A DNA stretch of 64,000 bases, taken from Tipula vernalis. Its lineage: Eukaryota > Arthropoda > Insecta > Diptera > Tipulidae. Location: contig OY282560.1 in the NCBI GenBank assembly GCA_958295665.1, forward strand, positions 87,892,311 to 87,956,310, written 5' to 3'. Positions 48,368-61,300 of this stretch are shown in pieces (within the stretch, counting starts at the first letter, position 1; every line of letters starts with the position of its first letter). A program made the translations under genes and the position numbers. Under the pieces are notes generated by a model. That model saw only the letters and a program-made list of their open reading frames with translations. It was not told the origin of the DNA and made no database searches.

Positions 48368-49694
48368 TCAGGAATTTACAAGTTGCTTATGCGTGATATT
48401 TATGTAAGCGTTGACATTGGTGTTCGTTGCTAACTCCTCCCTCCTTGAAACGATCCACGTCCCGTGGGTCATACATTTTGGGCTGATAGGTTGAAATTGA
48501 ATCCCTGGTACTCTATTAGAATTTTCATCTTGTTGAATTTGCATCATCTGTCTTTGGCGTTTGACCCTTACTTTGTTGACGAAGACCATGAAGATTGAAC
48601 CGCAAATGACAAAAATAATACCAAAATCGATTATTGGTGCTTTTTTGTTGTCGTTAAATATTTCCTGTAGCTGTTCGACGTTTTCCATATACAAGTTGTG
48701 CAGGTATCCCGAATCAATTTTGATGCCCTTCTCTGTGATATTTGTTCGTAATATCGATGGCAGGATTTGGAATGATTTTTCTTCTTTGTTGGTAAATGTT
48801 GCGTCATTAATTTTTATTGTTTCGTTGTTGTATTGCACCAGAAAATTTCCTTTCAAATATTTGCTAGTGTTATTATAGGCAACATTTCCGTTGAAATTGC
48901 TTAAAAATACGTAAATGTTTTCGTTCAATCTTTCGATGATTTGATTTTTGTTGAATTGGAATTCGCAGTTGGCGTTGGCACCCTTTATTAGCTGGTTAAT
49001 GCAATGATCTGATTTTAGTTCTTTTAGGCAATTCAATTCGCAAATTGTTGTCTCACGGAAAAGGTGGAATTTTCGAGCCATTCCAAATAACTGCTTCTGG
49101 TTGAGTAGTACTTCATTGAATTCTAGGTGTACCTGTTTATCTTTGTCTATTGTTGATCTTTGATTATTGTTGGTATTGATACAACATAGAGAATCGTGGA
49201 ATTCTTGATTACCATCATTGGTTCTACATATTCGATTGCTTCAATTTCATTAGAATATGGAAGCGTTTCTACTTCCGTTATTAAGCGGCTAATTTCCATC
49301 TGGTCCAATAAATTAGTGTTGATGATTTTTGCTTTTGCTAGTTGCGCTGCTCTAACTATCTCTTTTATTTCCTCTTTGATAATAAGGAGTCGATTGAATA
49401 GAATTTGTTGCAGCTTTTCATCCGAGTGATCATTTACATGGTCCATAATCTTATTGAATTCGATGAGCATCTGGTTTGTTGTGTCCATTAAGGCTTTATT
49501 AATTTTATACTGTTATTGGTTGTTATTAGTGATAATTTGGTTTTGACTTTTAACGATCTGATCCCAATCTGTGGCATCTGGCGATCCCGCGATCCACTTA
49601 TTCCGGTATTCTGTCCTTTGAGTTCCCAATTAAATTGCCCTATTTGATTTATTTGATGGACCAACTGAGGTCGAAGTTTGCTTTCCTGATGCAT
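48368..49694 (-). pseudogene. Errantivirus env-like (baculovirus F-related) remnant
   Basis: Three overlapping frames (49488-49694, 49147-49488, 48368-49081) in the position of env, after integrase. The last holds a single membrane span near its C-terminus (IIFVICGSIFMVFV) followed by a basic patch (VKRQRQ), as in class I-type fusion glycoproteins of this group. The frame reads on through the purine tract into the terminal repeat, so the normal stop is lost. Broken at least twice. Identification is by position and architecture. Confidence 0.65.
48381..48434 (-). repeat. Errantivirus LTR-like terminal repeat, 3' copy
   Basis: 54 bp matching 52457-52510 with two differences. Preceded on the minus strand by the polypurine tract, which fixes this as the start of a 3' LTR. 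Confidence 0.7.
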
Positions 49695-50055
49695 TTTGTT
49701 GATCGTTGGTGTAATTTGATTAATTAGTTCTTCTTAGTTTCCCAAATTGATGATATGAATTAGTTTAAAATTCCCACTGATGATTTTCCCATTTCCTTGC
49801 TTCAATGTTACTAATGGAATGTTGCACTCGTAGACGCTCATTGACATTGATTGACCCAAAAGCCAAGTATTGGAATTGAAAAATTATTATGTTAGGTTTT
49901 TGATATGGGCTTTATGAATCCGTCTTCCGGATGTAGTTGTAACTGTGACATTGTTATCTTTCGCCACAGTTTCCTTTCGGAATTTGGGTTTATCTTTTGC
50001 ATTGATTTGTTTGTTAGCGGTATAGATTGTATCGCCGAGCTCATATGATTTTGGT

Positions 50056-51613
50056 TTAGTTCGATTTAAATTTTCCCTCGTTATTTTTGTCTCTTGAAGA
50101 TTTTTTTAGCCTTTCTATCACATCCTCATTCACTTTGTTTTTGAATTCTGCTAGGTTCTGATAGTTGATCCGTTGTGTTCTGCCCAAAAATATGTCGCTA
50201 GGTTTTTGTTGAATGACCGGATTTATGGAATTATTATAGCGGTCTACTGCTATGTTGATCAACTCTTTTGTTGTCAAATCTCTATATTCGTTCTGCAAAC
50301 ATCTCACGATTTCGATAACCGTAGAATGGACTCTTTCGATGATGCCATTTACTTCACTTCGTTGGGAAGGTGTTGAGTAAATCTCGACTTCCAAGGTTTT
50401 TAGGTAGTCCGTGATGATTGGGCTCACTAAACTTCGCTCGTTGTCCATTACAATTAGCCCTGGTACCGTGAAGTAGTGCAGTGCCTTGATGATCTTATCT
50501 GGAATGTGTGGAATTTTCTTGCTTTTGATACGGAAAAATTTTGCGAATTTTTAAAATTTGTCCACACATGACAGAAATTTTTCGTTTTTAATTTCTATTA
50601 TATCCACGTGAAGTATTTCTGCTGGATAGTTTGGTATCGGAGTTTTCTGAAGTTCCACCTGACTTGGATGCCTGTCATAGTTATTGATATTGCAATTGTC
50701 ACAACTTTGTGTGTATTTTTTGATTAAGCTGGACATGTGAGGAAAATAGTAACTTTCCAAAATTTGTTTTTTGGTTTCCAAGATGGTTTCGGTGTGCTCG
50801 TCTGTGTTCTTCTTTTATTATTGAAAATTTGTTCTCTTCGTTACAGATGTCATCAACAATCCTTTGTGTTAATCGTAATTTATATCTGGAGAAGCATTCT
50901 TTATAAACTTCTTGCATGATTTGAATGTATTCCTCGGGAATTTTTATTCCGTTAATAATGGATGGATTCAATCTTTCCCGTAGAACTTTTACCAGGCCTT
51001 CTTTTGTTATTTCTGTATGTTGGATGAGGTTCTTCGTAGGCATAACTATTTTTGCCTTTCTTAATTATGAGTTGGTTTCTGAATACATTAATTGGTGCAT
51101 CGCAATATTGAATTAATTCTGTGGAATCTTCTTCGGCGCTGTGTACTGTTCCCGTATTATTAACAGGTCCGAAAAGTGTATGAAATGTTGAAACAATGGT
51201 TTGGAGTTTTTGCTTCGTGTTCGGTAATAGATGATTGTCACGAATTTCAATATTGTTGACCTGATGTGATCTTTTTTCGTAGAGTGGAATTTTGATGTTC
51301 GGTGATATCGTTAATGTGTTGTTCCCGCGATCAATAATTGCTCCTAATTCTTTCAAGGTATCGTCACCGATAATACCGTCGAATGTTTTTAAGCCAGGTA
51401 AAACGAAGAAATCAATCACGTTGTTGATGCCTAAGCTTTTGAAAAATTGTCCGCTAATTTTTTTGCTGATTCCTATATCTCCTGCTGCTGATCTGATTTT
51501 AAATTTAACGTTGGTTGGGCCGGCGGTTTTAGCTAATTCTGGCTTTACAAAATTTTTATTAGCTCCGGTGTCGATTAGGAATTTTAGTATCCTGTCATGT
51601 TTAAGTTTATATT
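50056..51613 (-). pseudogene. Errantivirus pol: protease and integrase, RT/RNase H missing
   Basis: The protease region (an FLIDTGANKNF-type active site near 51560 and GIIGDDTLKELGAII near 51350) runs into the linker, then directly in the same frame into the RNase H-integrase linker (AEEDSTELIQYCDAP). So RT and RNase H are cleanly absent near 51145. Integrase zinc ligands HRRAH and CDNC, D1 in LHVDIIEI, D2 in MDNERSL and E in NGIIERVHS are present but spread over three frames. No activity is expected. Confidence 0.8.
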
Positions 51614-52450
51614 CTATATATGGTATGCTAGAGAGGCATCCATCAAAAAATTTAGTTCCGGATTTTCTTCTAATGGCTCATCGTCATCAGCTATTCCCTC
51701 TTCGATATTTTCTTCCACTAGTTGGTTATAATGATCCTCCACTTCCTCTTGAGTTTCCATGTGATTAATTCTCTGTAGTTTCCGTGGTTCATTTTGATAC
51801 GAGTTTTCCTGTTTGAATTGTTCATTATTTTGATAGTTCGGGCGATTGATGTAATTGACCTGTCTTGTTTGCACCGATGGGTCAATACTCATTGGTATCG
51901 GTTGTTTAGGATTGTTTGGTCTAGGCGGAACTGGATTGGCTTGGTGTTGAATATTATGTGCCATGTTCCTCTGTTGTAGTGGCATCGCTCCAGAATTTCT
52001 TTGTGGAACGTACGGTTGTCTTGGTGCAATTTAATTTATAGGTACGGTTACAGAATTATTATAATTTCTTTTATGAATTGATATGTTCCTGAAGTTCAGA
52101 TTCTGTTTTTCTAGACAAGATTGTACGCTTCCGGAAGAGTTTGTGGTCTTTGAATCATTAGTATTCTTGACAAATCGCCATTCAAACATCTGATAAATAC
52201 ATCTAATGCCCGATTCCGGTAGGTTGCGATGAGAACTTTAATAGTCTCAGGTGTGTAGTCCTCTATTTTTATTTTGTTCACTATGAGAGAAAACTGGTGG
52301 TTCACGTTTGCGTAGAATTCATCCAAGCTCTTGTTTGGTTGGTAGAGATTACTTAGTTTATGTTCGAGGGTTCGGAAATCTCTTTTGTCCGCGTAGTGTA
52401 TAGATAAGCACTTCTTAATTGTTACCCATTCATTATCGAAAATATTATTT
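51614..52450 (-). pseudogene. Errantivirus gag (partial)
   Basis: Enters in the capsid region (KSLDEFYANVNHQF, LNGDLSRILMIQRPQTLPEA) and continues into a Pro/Asn/Gln-rich C-terminal part and an acidic tail (EEVEDHYNQLVEENIEEG). The N-terminal half is absent; the first remaining codons lie a few bases from the 5' terminal repeat. Stops at about 52111 and 52032 and a frame change interrupt it. Confidence 0.75.
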
Positions 52451-52456
52451 GAAATA

Positions 52457-52510
52457 AGTTGCTTACGCGTGATATTTATGTAAGCGTTGACATTGTTGTT
52501 CGTTGCTAAC
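52457..52510 (-). repeat. Errantivirus LTR-like terminal repeat, 5' copy
   Basis: 54 bp directly repeated at the other end. It abuts degenerate heptamer repeat on the outside and, on the inside, the middle of gag, with no clear primer-binding site. Confidence 0.65.
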
Positions 52511-52940
52511 GTTTATATTTTATACTTTATACTTTACACTTTACTCTTTACTCTTTACTTTGAACACTTAACACTTTACATTTGACACTTGACACTTGAC
52601 ACCTTACACTTTATACTTTACACTTTATACTTTACACTTTACACTTTCTGCTTAACACTTTACACTTTAACTTTCCGTTTAACACTTTCCGCTTAACAAC
52701 TCGCACTTTACACTTTGCAGGTAGCATTTTACACGTTTCAACTATACACCTTTAACTTTACGCTTTACACTTCACACTTTACACTTTAAACTTTGTGCTT
52801 TACACTTTAAACTTTAAACTTTATGCTTTACACTTTACACTTCTCATTTTACACTTGACTCTTTACACTTTACATTTTACACTTTACACTTAACATTTTT
52901 CACTTCACACTTTACACTTTACACTTCACATTTTAGTTTA
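52511..52940. repeat. Degenerate ACACTTT/TATACTT heptamer block
   Basis: Starts with two or three TATACTT units, then about 55 units dominated by ACACTTT with many changes (ACTCTTT, ACACTTG, AACTTT). One T-to-C change separates it from the pure heptamer on the other side of the errantivirus. Confidence 0.9.
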
Positions 52941-55900
52941 AAACTACAAAGTACACAAAATTAGAATAATTGAATATGAGAGATTTAAAAATATTGGAAA
53001 CAATAAATTTACTTTGAATTTTTAGAAACGTTAGGGCTTGCTTGTAATTGAAGAATTAGGAAATCTCGGGAAATTAGGTTACAATGAAATTGATGAAAAT
53101 GTGATTCTTTACCGAATCCTTATAAATGTACCAGTTCCAAGCTATAATTTGTTTTCAATTTTACCGTTAACTATAAGAATTTTCAAATTATTTCGCAGTA
53201 ATATACTTAGAAACCCGAAGAAATACCTTTTCGTTTGGTTCTCCGTTTGATTGTTTTTCATCAAAGTGGAATCAAATACGCAGATAATAACAAATTGGTA
53301 TTCGGTTTCTTGCCAAATTTATACCCATACCGTTCCCAGCAACTTTAATTATATTCGCATTGTCTTAGAAAATATAATTTAAATATAATATTCAAGGGTT
53401 GCCTCCTGTGTATTTACTCGTTCGGAAAAGGTTCAGATGATAATATATTGAAATTGAAAATGTTATTTCGAACCAAAATAAAATCAAAAATATTTGGCTA
53501 ATTTCCAATCAAATGAAATTTTCCTATAGGTATTTAATTCTTTCGTATATACGAGTACATATCTACACACTGTACACATTATTATTCTAAGGAATTTAAA
53601 TTATTCATCCCAATAAAATGTGATATACCGTGTACGTGTACGTTAGATTGTGCTATTGAGCACACATATATAAATAAACATACACGTACATACACACACA
53701 CAAAATTTTTCATTTTAAAATGATTTCATCTAATTCTAGAAATTTCATTTTGGTATTTTCGAAATTCAAATTTATAAAATTATTCATGTACACGTTACGT
53801 ACATACATACATACATAAACATAATTTAAATAATTTTGCCGAGCTTCACTCAAAATATTGAATTGTACTCTCAATGATGCATTGATTATTATATATTATG
53901 GTTAACATAAATATTTGTTAAAAAAAATATAAAAATTGGGTCACAACTTACAAATATAAACTCCAAATATAAATAAAAATCAAGAAAAATTGTGAAAAAT
54001 AAATAAAATAAAAAAAAATGTCGAAAACATAAATAAATAGTTAAAGGGAATTTTCTTCTGCTGAATGCATACATACTATATGTATGTGCAAACATATAGA
54101 CGACGACGAGTGAGTATTTATTGTGTAAATATGTACAATGTACTTCGTTTGTGCAAAACACATTTTTCATCATTTTAATTTTTGCAAATGCGAGTGTACA
54201 TACATAACAATTTCCTCGTTCTTATTTGTAATATATGTATAAGCTAAGGCTATGCTTGTATTCTGTACAGTAAAATGCAATTTAGCTATAAATATTAATT
54301 TATTACATTTCATTGGAACGGAAACGGTAAAAATGAAGATTGATCTGCAAAAATTCAGCGATGTATCCCCTCGAGGAAACATGTATTTTAGGTCCATTTC
54401 TGAGAAAGCTAAATTTATTATACACCATAGTGTATTTCTATTCCATTTAAATTATTTAAATATTATTTCAAGAAGAAATTCTGTTTATAGAACTTCCACT
54501 TTATTACGTATATAAATCGATTTTTGATTTAAATAAAATTTGCATAATACGATAATCATAATTTTTAAACTAAAATATGATCTGTTAAAGAATTGCGCGA
54601 TTTCAAATAAAAGATTTTCTGTAATATAAATATTTTCAAGAACTCAGGGCAAACATTTTTTCGAATTCAATTAAATTTAAACGAAAGATTAATTAGACAT
54701 TTTTTTGAGCTCCAAACCTTTTTAAAATGAACAAATAATACCCCCCCCCAAATGTAAATAATTATGTATATATGTATGTACACCAGATAATCCTCATAAC
54801 TCACACCCGACCATTTTAAATTCTATTATATTTCAATATCGTTTAAAACAAGAGAATAAACATTTTATTTACGCAAATAGAGGGATAATTCCCAAAGGAT
54901 TAATATTTTCTTAAAAAACAGAATTAAAAATGCCAACAACAAAAAGGATGGAAACCTTACACATAAATATAATTATCATCTAATTTAATACAATTAATAT
55001 TGTAATTAAAAACAATAAAAACCAAAATATATACGCAGATCATAATATTTAGAATCACACATATGCTTATATGAATTTGAGTATGTACACAAAAAAGCTC
55101 ATTTTCAATTAGAAACAAAACTTTGCCTAACACATACAAAAGCTGATCCGTTTTTTTGCGTTTTATTTTATTATTATTTGCTATCATATGTAATGAATTC
55201 ATTTTAAAAATTTATCATAAAAAATAAATAAATAAATTATTAGCGTATTTTGTTGTTGGAAAAGCCAAATTTTTCTTTTTTATTTAGGAACAATATGCTT
55301 TTTATATGGTTAATGAGCTTTCATCCTTATTACTTGTTTGTTTGTTTGTTTTAACTTTTTCTCATTTTTCATACATAATATAACATATGAAAATAATTTC
55401 CGGTTTTTTTTTGGTTTTTGGTGTTGAATTATAATAAATACAGTTAGCATATATAATAGGATAAAGCAACAGGATATTCGTATATTTGAGATTAAAATTA
55501 GACATACATAAATGTGTGGGTGTAAGCCTATACTACTAAAAATGTACTTTAATCGTAAATGTCATACGGATTTTAACGTATTTTTGTTTTTTGTTTAATT
55601 ACGTGTAAATTACCAATTTTTATCAATTTCATTAGACAACGCCTTATTTTCAGTTTTCCGGCCAAATTTTTTATTTTATGTTCGATGTTTAATCTGAATT
55701 TGAGCCGTTCGTTAGTTTTGGCATAAAAACATTGGCATCGAACAATAGTGAAATTTACGACAAACAATTTTGACAAAATACAAAAAAACCTTTATGACAG
55801 TAAATATAAAATGTAACAACAGCTGAATACAAAGAAAAAAAGAAATCATATAAACTAAAACCATTGAGCAGAATGCTTATAGAGAAGTATTTTGTAAGAA

Positions 55901-56050
55901 CGACGAATGCCTACTAAAAATAAAATCGATTTTTCCTCGATTTCAATTTCGATTATTTATTGTACACCTCCGAACAACTAAATGTGACGAAAAATCACTG
56001 CAACCATTTTACGTCGAAATGAAACGTAGAAAGTGGCGTAGCGAATGGCG
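52941..56050. other. Very AT-rich DNA, no gene recognised
   Basis: Many short minus and plus frames without motifs, short ACATAC runs, a C9 run at 54741. Likely intergenic or intronic. Confidence 0.5.
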
Positions 56051-56059
56051 GATTCTAAA

Positions 56060-56290
56060 ATCAATTTAGCGGCAGTTCTTCCGATTAAGTTGGAACTTGG
56101 ATAATTGTTTGATCAAAACGCAATTCTCATATGAATTTAGATAAAGTTCTGATGACCAATTAGGAAGGAACTTGGATAATTCTTAACCGATGAAAAGCGA
56201 TTCTCGTATTAATCTAGATGAAGTTCTAGAATTTGAACAATTAGGATGAAACTTGGATATTTCTTAACTGATTGTTATTTGAATGAAAAT
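56060..56290 (-). repeat. Repeat block with GTTAAGAAATA units, minus orientation
   Basis: Reading the minus strand, two to three units share CAGTTAAGAAATATCCAAGT, CCTAATTG, CAGAACTTCATCTAGATT and GAGAATCGCTTTTCATCG. The same family occurs in plus orientation at 62935-63510. Confidence 0.75.
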
Positions 56291-56876
56291 TATATGCAGT
56301 TCTGGACTAAGGAAGTTCTGATCATTTATTTACGAATTTTCATGAAAAACAATGCATTTACGATGGAAATGGAATTAAGAGAACAAAAGCACAAAAGTGT
56401 TCATACAATTCAGATCCAAGGCTTTTATATCTTTTTTTTTAAATGCTTTTACAGTTCAAAATAATCCCTACGTAATTAAAAATAGAATTCTTTTCTATTT
56501 GAAAACAGTTAGCGTTACTGTCGGATATTGAGCAGCTCAATCGATAGAGTGACGAGGACAAGCGACGACGTCTGTCAAATTAAAATACATAGAAAGGATA
56601 TAATGCTAACAGAACCAATGTCGCTGGCGACAATTTAATTTTGTCACCAGCGTTGCAATGTTACCAACTGATTTTTAGGTCATTGTGTTGGTAGGTGCAA
56701 ATTTTTAGCTGTCAATATTTCCAAATCCTAGGTTTTCGCTTCCTCAATGACAAACAACGTAAATTCAATATCTAAATTTAATTTAAATTATTATTTTTAA
56801 TTTATTAGACATAATATTTTTTGAAAAAATATTAGTTGAGCTGGTGAGGCGGTTTTTAAGGTTATGTATATTGTAT
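56291..56876. other. No gene recognised
   Basis: A 72-codon frame ending at 56464 overlaps the repeat block and has no motif. Confidence 0.45.
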
Positions 56877-57342
56877 TGTTACGTTTTTGCCTTGTCAATT
56901 AAGGTTCGTATAATACAAAATCAATTTAATTTATCACCAACGAATTTATTTAGTTAACACAAGAATTATTACAACACAGTTTATTAATAAAAATTCACAA
57001 AATCATTTGATATAAATTATTCTCAAATTTTACTGTACACTTATAATTTTTATTTCCACTAAAACACTTTTTAAATCACTTTTTAATTACTTTTTAATCT
57101 TCACACTATCGCTTACAAAATACTACTAATTCTTACAAGTTTACACTACCGTGCTCCAAATTCGAATAATTTAATATGATTTCGTTCGCCTTTTTATATA
57201 CACAAACCAAACTTCTAGAAAGCTCATGACTTTTCCAGTACTAATAGCTTAGAAACATTTATAACTACTTTTAACATGGAAAATTCCATTTTCCAGCTAT
57301 TAATTTAACTTATTCTATCACACCCTAGGTGTCACCGTCACA
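56877..57342 (-). repeat. LTR of a gypsy-type retrotransposon
   Basis: 466 bp bounded by TG and CA (TGTTACG at 56877, CCGTCACA ending 57342). On the minus strand it follows integrase C-terminal coding and a purine tract (GAGGGGTAG), so it is the 3' LTR. The matching 5' LTR is not in the window. Confidence 0.72.
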
Positions 57343-57344
57343 CT

Positions 57345-57858
57345 ACCCCTCACCTAAGCCTGTTCGTCTCGAACAGGACCCAAATCACCTCCTCTTTACA
57401 GGGCCAAACCTGTCTAAAAGCACCACCTTCGATTTACCAACTTGTCCTTTCCTAGTCCTGTAGGGTGCCGTCCATACAGGTTGCAGTTTCATCGATAAAT
57501 CCTACTTCTTTTGTTTCGAGTTGTGAAGCCACAGCAAATACCTTTCGTGTAATCATTGGCTTTTTGCCTGTATGGTATATCTAGTTTGCATCAAGTCGCC
57601 CGACACTCGCACTCCACTTCACACAACTCGGCCCTTCTTATCCAATGTCTGCTTAACCTGGTGTTTATTGGTTTCCTCAACAATTGTTTTAGATTTCGAT
57701 GGCATCTTCTCGCAATGGCTGATTGTTACTTGCCTTATTGCCGCATCCATACCGTTAAATTTAAGTTTCAGCTTGATGTTATCGCTGCTCAATATTCCTC
57801 GTCCAAAATCCAAAACGAAGCCATTCACCATCATAAATTCCGTTCCCAAATTGGCCAT
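57345..57858 (-). pseudogene. gypsy (Ty3) pol remnant: protease fused to integrase tail
   Basis: The frame 57619-57858 (NGFVLDFGRGILSSDNIKL) resembles the end of a gypsy protease. About 100 bp further on, LLWLHNSKQKK and VWTAPYRTRKGQ with VVLLDRFGPVK form the GPY/F-type integrase C-terminus. RT, RNase H and the integrase core are deleted between them, and stops interrupt both parts. Confidence 0.65.
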
Positions 57859-57859
57859 T

Positions 57860-58088
57860 TCTTAATTTACTGGAATTAATTGAACAAAACTGGAAAGCGG
57901 TTAATACTACAAGGATATACTACATTAGTTCGGAAAAAAATTATCCCACAAAGGCATAAAAACAGTAATTACAAAAATCAAATAAAAAATCGGCGAATTA
58001 ATAAGCGAATTAGCTAATTACATTGCTAATTATGTATGTTCGTAGAAAATTTGTTCCATCTATTTGCAAATAATTTTAATTAATAAAA
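57860..58088. other. Short unassigned spacer
   Basis: AT-rich, between two LTR elements. Confidence 0.4.
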
Positions 58089-58093
58089 ATAAC

Positions 58094-58301
58094 TGTAATA
58101 TCTTATTTTCATATTTATTTATATTTATTTTGGAAAGCCTTAACTTTTCGTTTCATGACTAACTGTTAAATCTTGTAATAACATTGTATTAAGTAATAAA
58201 ACATTCATTCCATATTGTACGCTCAAACCAAATGGTTGTTACACCTTACTTATATAAATATAATTATGTTAAACCCAGAGTAGTGTATTTTAAATATAAA
58301 A
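58094..58301 (+). repeat. 5' LTR
   Basis: 208 bp from TGTAATATCTTATTTTC to TTTTAAATATAAAA. Differs from the 3' LTR at two sites (TTAAATC/TTAACTC near 58170 and CTTATATA/CTTAAATA near 58252). A polyadenylation-type AATAAA lies near 58195. Confidence 0.95.
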
Positions 58302-58369
58302 AAGGCGACGTGGATAAATTTTATTATTCCGTGCAATATTTTTTTTTTTTGTGTATTTGTGCATTTTTC

Positions 58370-61300
58370 ATGATGGATAAAGCAACATTGGAACAGATTC
58401 TCGCCAAACAAAATCAATTTATGAGTGACCTGATACTCAACCAACAAAAATGGATGAACGAAAATACAGTAAAACCAACGGGTAGCGGGATAATTCCACC
58501 GTTTTTTTCATTTGATGAAAAGAAGCATCATTGGCCTTTTTATTTGGACCAACTGAATCAACATTTTTTGGCTAGCTGTGTTGAGGACGACAACCAAAAA
58601 CGAGCAGTTTTCTTATCTACTGTTGGAGATTTCATCTTCAGCATTTTGCAAAAATTATGTAACGGGGACGTGGTAAGTAAGGCATTTAAAGAACTTAGTG
58701 GAATCTTAACAAACTATTTTGTTTCAAAAATTCATATTTTGGCCGCACGATACGAGTTTAACAAGACTGTCATGAAACCGAACCAAACTTATGCTGAATG
58801 GGTGGCCGATCTTCGTGGTGTAGCCAGAAATTGTGCGTTCCAATGTTCTAAAGATACGTGTAAAACTTCATTCGTTGATGATTTAATTAGAGACATAATT
58901 GTTATAAACACGTCACACGATGTGGTTCGTGTATCATGTTTACAAAAGCAAAACCCAACGCTAAATGAGGTGCTAGAAATCGCAAGGGTTTATGAATCCA
59001 CAACGAAAACATGTTTGACTATAAAAGGAGAAGCCGATACAGCCGAAATAAACGAATTAGCCGACGATACCGTTCGTTTTCAAAATCGTAATCAAAGTCC
59101 GTCGAATTCCCGTTCGAATTTTTACCGTTCGTGTCCTAAATGTTTTGACGAACACGATCGTCGACGCTGCCGGTTTGCCCATGCCATTTGTAATCACTGT
59201 CGGAAAATAGGTCATATTGCCAGTGTTTGTATGACACGTTCCAGAGGTCGATCCACATCAAGGCTTAATTACCGATATCTAGATAATCACCAACTCGATA
59301 ATAACGAATACCGACGCCGTGGTTATTATCGGTACCGCTCAAGTCCCAGTAATAGTCCAGCCAGGGATCGAAATGCTACTAATTCAATTGATATGCACTC
59401 ACCATCATCCGTTTTTAATGTAAACAACACGTGTAGTAAGATTTGGATTGGACTCAAAGTTAACGGTCATTCACTATCATTCCAAGTGGATACTGGTGCA
59501 ACTTGTTCGATGGTTGGTTTAAACGTTTATCGACAACTTGGAAATCCGATTTGTACACCGACGTCGAAAATTTTTCGAGCATATGGAGGAAGCACGATTA
59601 AGGTGAAAGGCACGTGCTACGTGAATATTATGTATAAAAATTATAAGTTTGTTTTACCATTATTTGTGGTAGACCAGGAGGATATATCTAACATTATGGG
59701 TATCGACTGGTTTGAATCATTTAATTTCAAAATTGTACATGAGTCTAGTAATATATTTTCATTGTCATCTGAAGAGAATTCCGTAGGCGAATTAAAACGT
59801 GGAATTTCTAAATTAGTTCAAAAGCATCATCTACTATTTGAAGATTCCTTGGGAAGATGTACGTCGTACAAGGCTGAAATAAAACTAAAATCTAATGCTG
59901 AGCCTCGATATTTTAAGCCTCGGACCATTCCATTTGCAATTCAAGCGGCGGTCAAGAAGGAATTGGAACGACTCGTCAATGTAGGAGTGCTGAAACCGGT
60001 ACAAACCACTCAATGGGCAACTCCAATTGTGCCAGTAAAAAAACCAAACGGAGAAATTCGAATATGTGCGGATTTCAAGGTAACACTAAATCCACAAATT
60101 GAAATCGATCGGCATCCGATCCCCAGAATCGACGAGTTATTTTATCGCATACAAAGTGGACAATATTTCACAAAAATCGATTCAAAAGATGCATATTTTC
60201 AAATCGAACTAACAGAGGAAACAAAAAAGTTCATGGTAGTGAACACATCGTTTGGGCTTTATCAGTTCCAACGACTACCATTTGGTATTGCCAGTGCTCC
60301 GGGAATTTTTCAAAGGTTGATGGAACAATTGACGGCGGATCTAAAATTTTGTGCTGTTTACTTGGATGATCTGATCATTTCCGGAGAGTCACACGAGGAA
60401 CAAACCTTGAAATGTTATTATGTAACTTAACAAACCTTGAAATGTTATTATGTCGATTGGAGGAAAACGGTTTCAAATGTCGATCCAATAAATGTGAATT
60501 CGCAAAAATCGAGATAGACTACTTGGGGCACATAATAGACAAACACGGAATTCGACCGTCAAGCACTGGTTTGAGTGCTATTAAAAATTTACCTCGACCG
60601 AGGAACTTGAAGGAAGTAGTATCTTTTATTGGAAAGGTAAATTACTATAATAAATTCATCCAGAATTTTTCCAGTTTAGCAGCGCCATTAAATAGACTAC
60701 GTTCAAAAAATTCTCAATTTCAATGGACGACTGTACAGGATGAGGCGTTCGAACAACTTAAGGGAGCTATTGAGAACGCTGCCCGTTTGAGTCATTTTCA
60801 CGATGATCTTCCGCTTATATTAGCGACAGATGCTTCGGCATACGGCATAGGTGCCGTGCTGTCACATGGCTTTCCGGATGGAACCGAACATCCAATCGCA
60901 TTTGCATCCAAAACTTTGAATAAAGCTCAACAAAATTATAGCCAGATAGAAAAGAGGCATTATCTATCATTTATGGTGTCACTAAATTTCACCAGTATCT
61001 TCAAGGTAGGAAATTTCAACTGGTGACGGATCACAAACCTCTTCTCACATTATTTAACCCAAATAAAAAATTACCAATACATACTATAAATCGATTGCAA
61101 AGATGGGCGATTATTTTAATGGGTTACGAGTACGACATCTTATACAAGCCAACGCACAAACACGGCAACGCAGACGCCCTCTCCCGATTGCGTTGCAGCC
61201 CTGATCACATTTTTGATTCCAGTGAAGAAGCCTGCCATTTCATTGACGATATATACGAGTTAGCAATCGAAAACTGCCCTATTGACGCTGTAACAATTCG

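Larger units (their letters stand above)
48381..52510 (-). mobile_element. Errantivirus (insect gypsy group with env), deletion derivative
   Basis: On the minus strand, in order: part of gag, protease, integrase and env. Direct repeats of 54 bp at 48381-48434 and 52457-52510 differ at two positions, and read AGTTAGCAACG...AACT on the minus strand as expected for errantiviral LTR ends, but they are far shorter than normal LTRs. A purine tract (AAGGAGGGAGG) lies directly before the 3' copy. The start of gag and all of RT and RNase H are missing. Several stops and frameshifts. Old, non-functional copy. Confidence 0.82.

Noticed and set aside
53038..53250. 70-codon plus frame after a TTTTTAG
   Set aside because: The frame lacks a good donor, has no similarity and lies in very AT-rich DNA.
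57556..57879. Two overlapping plus frames of about 100 codons
   Set aside because: Shadows of the gypsy protease remnant on the minus strand.
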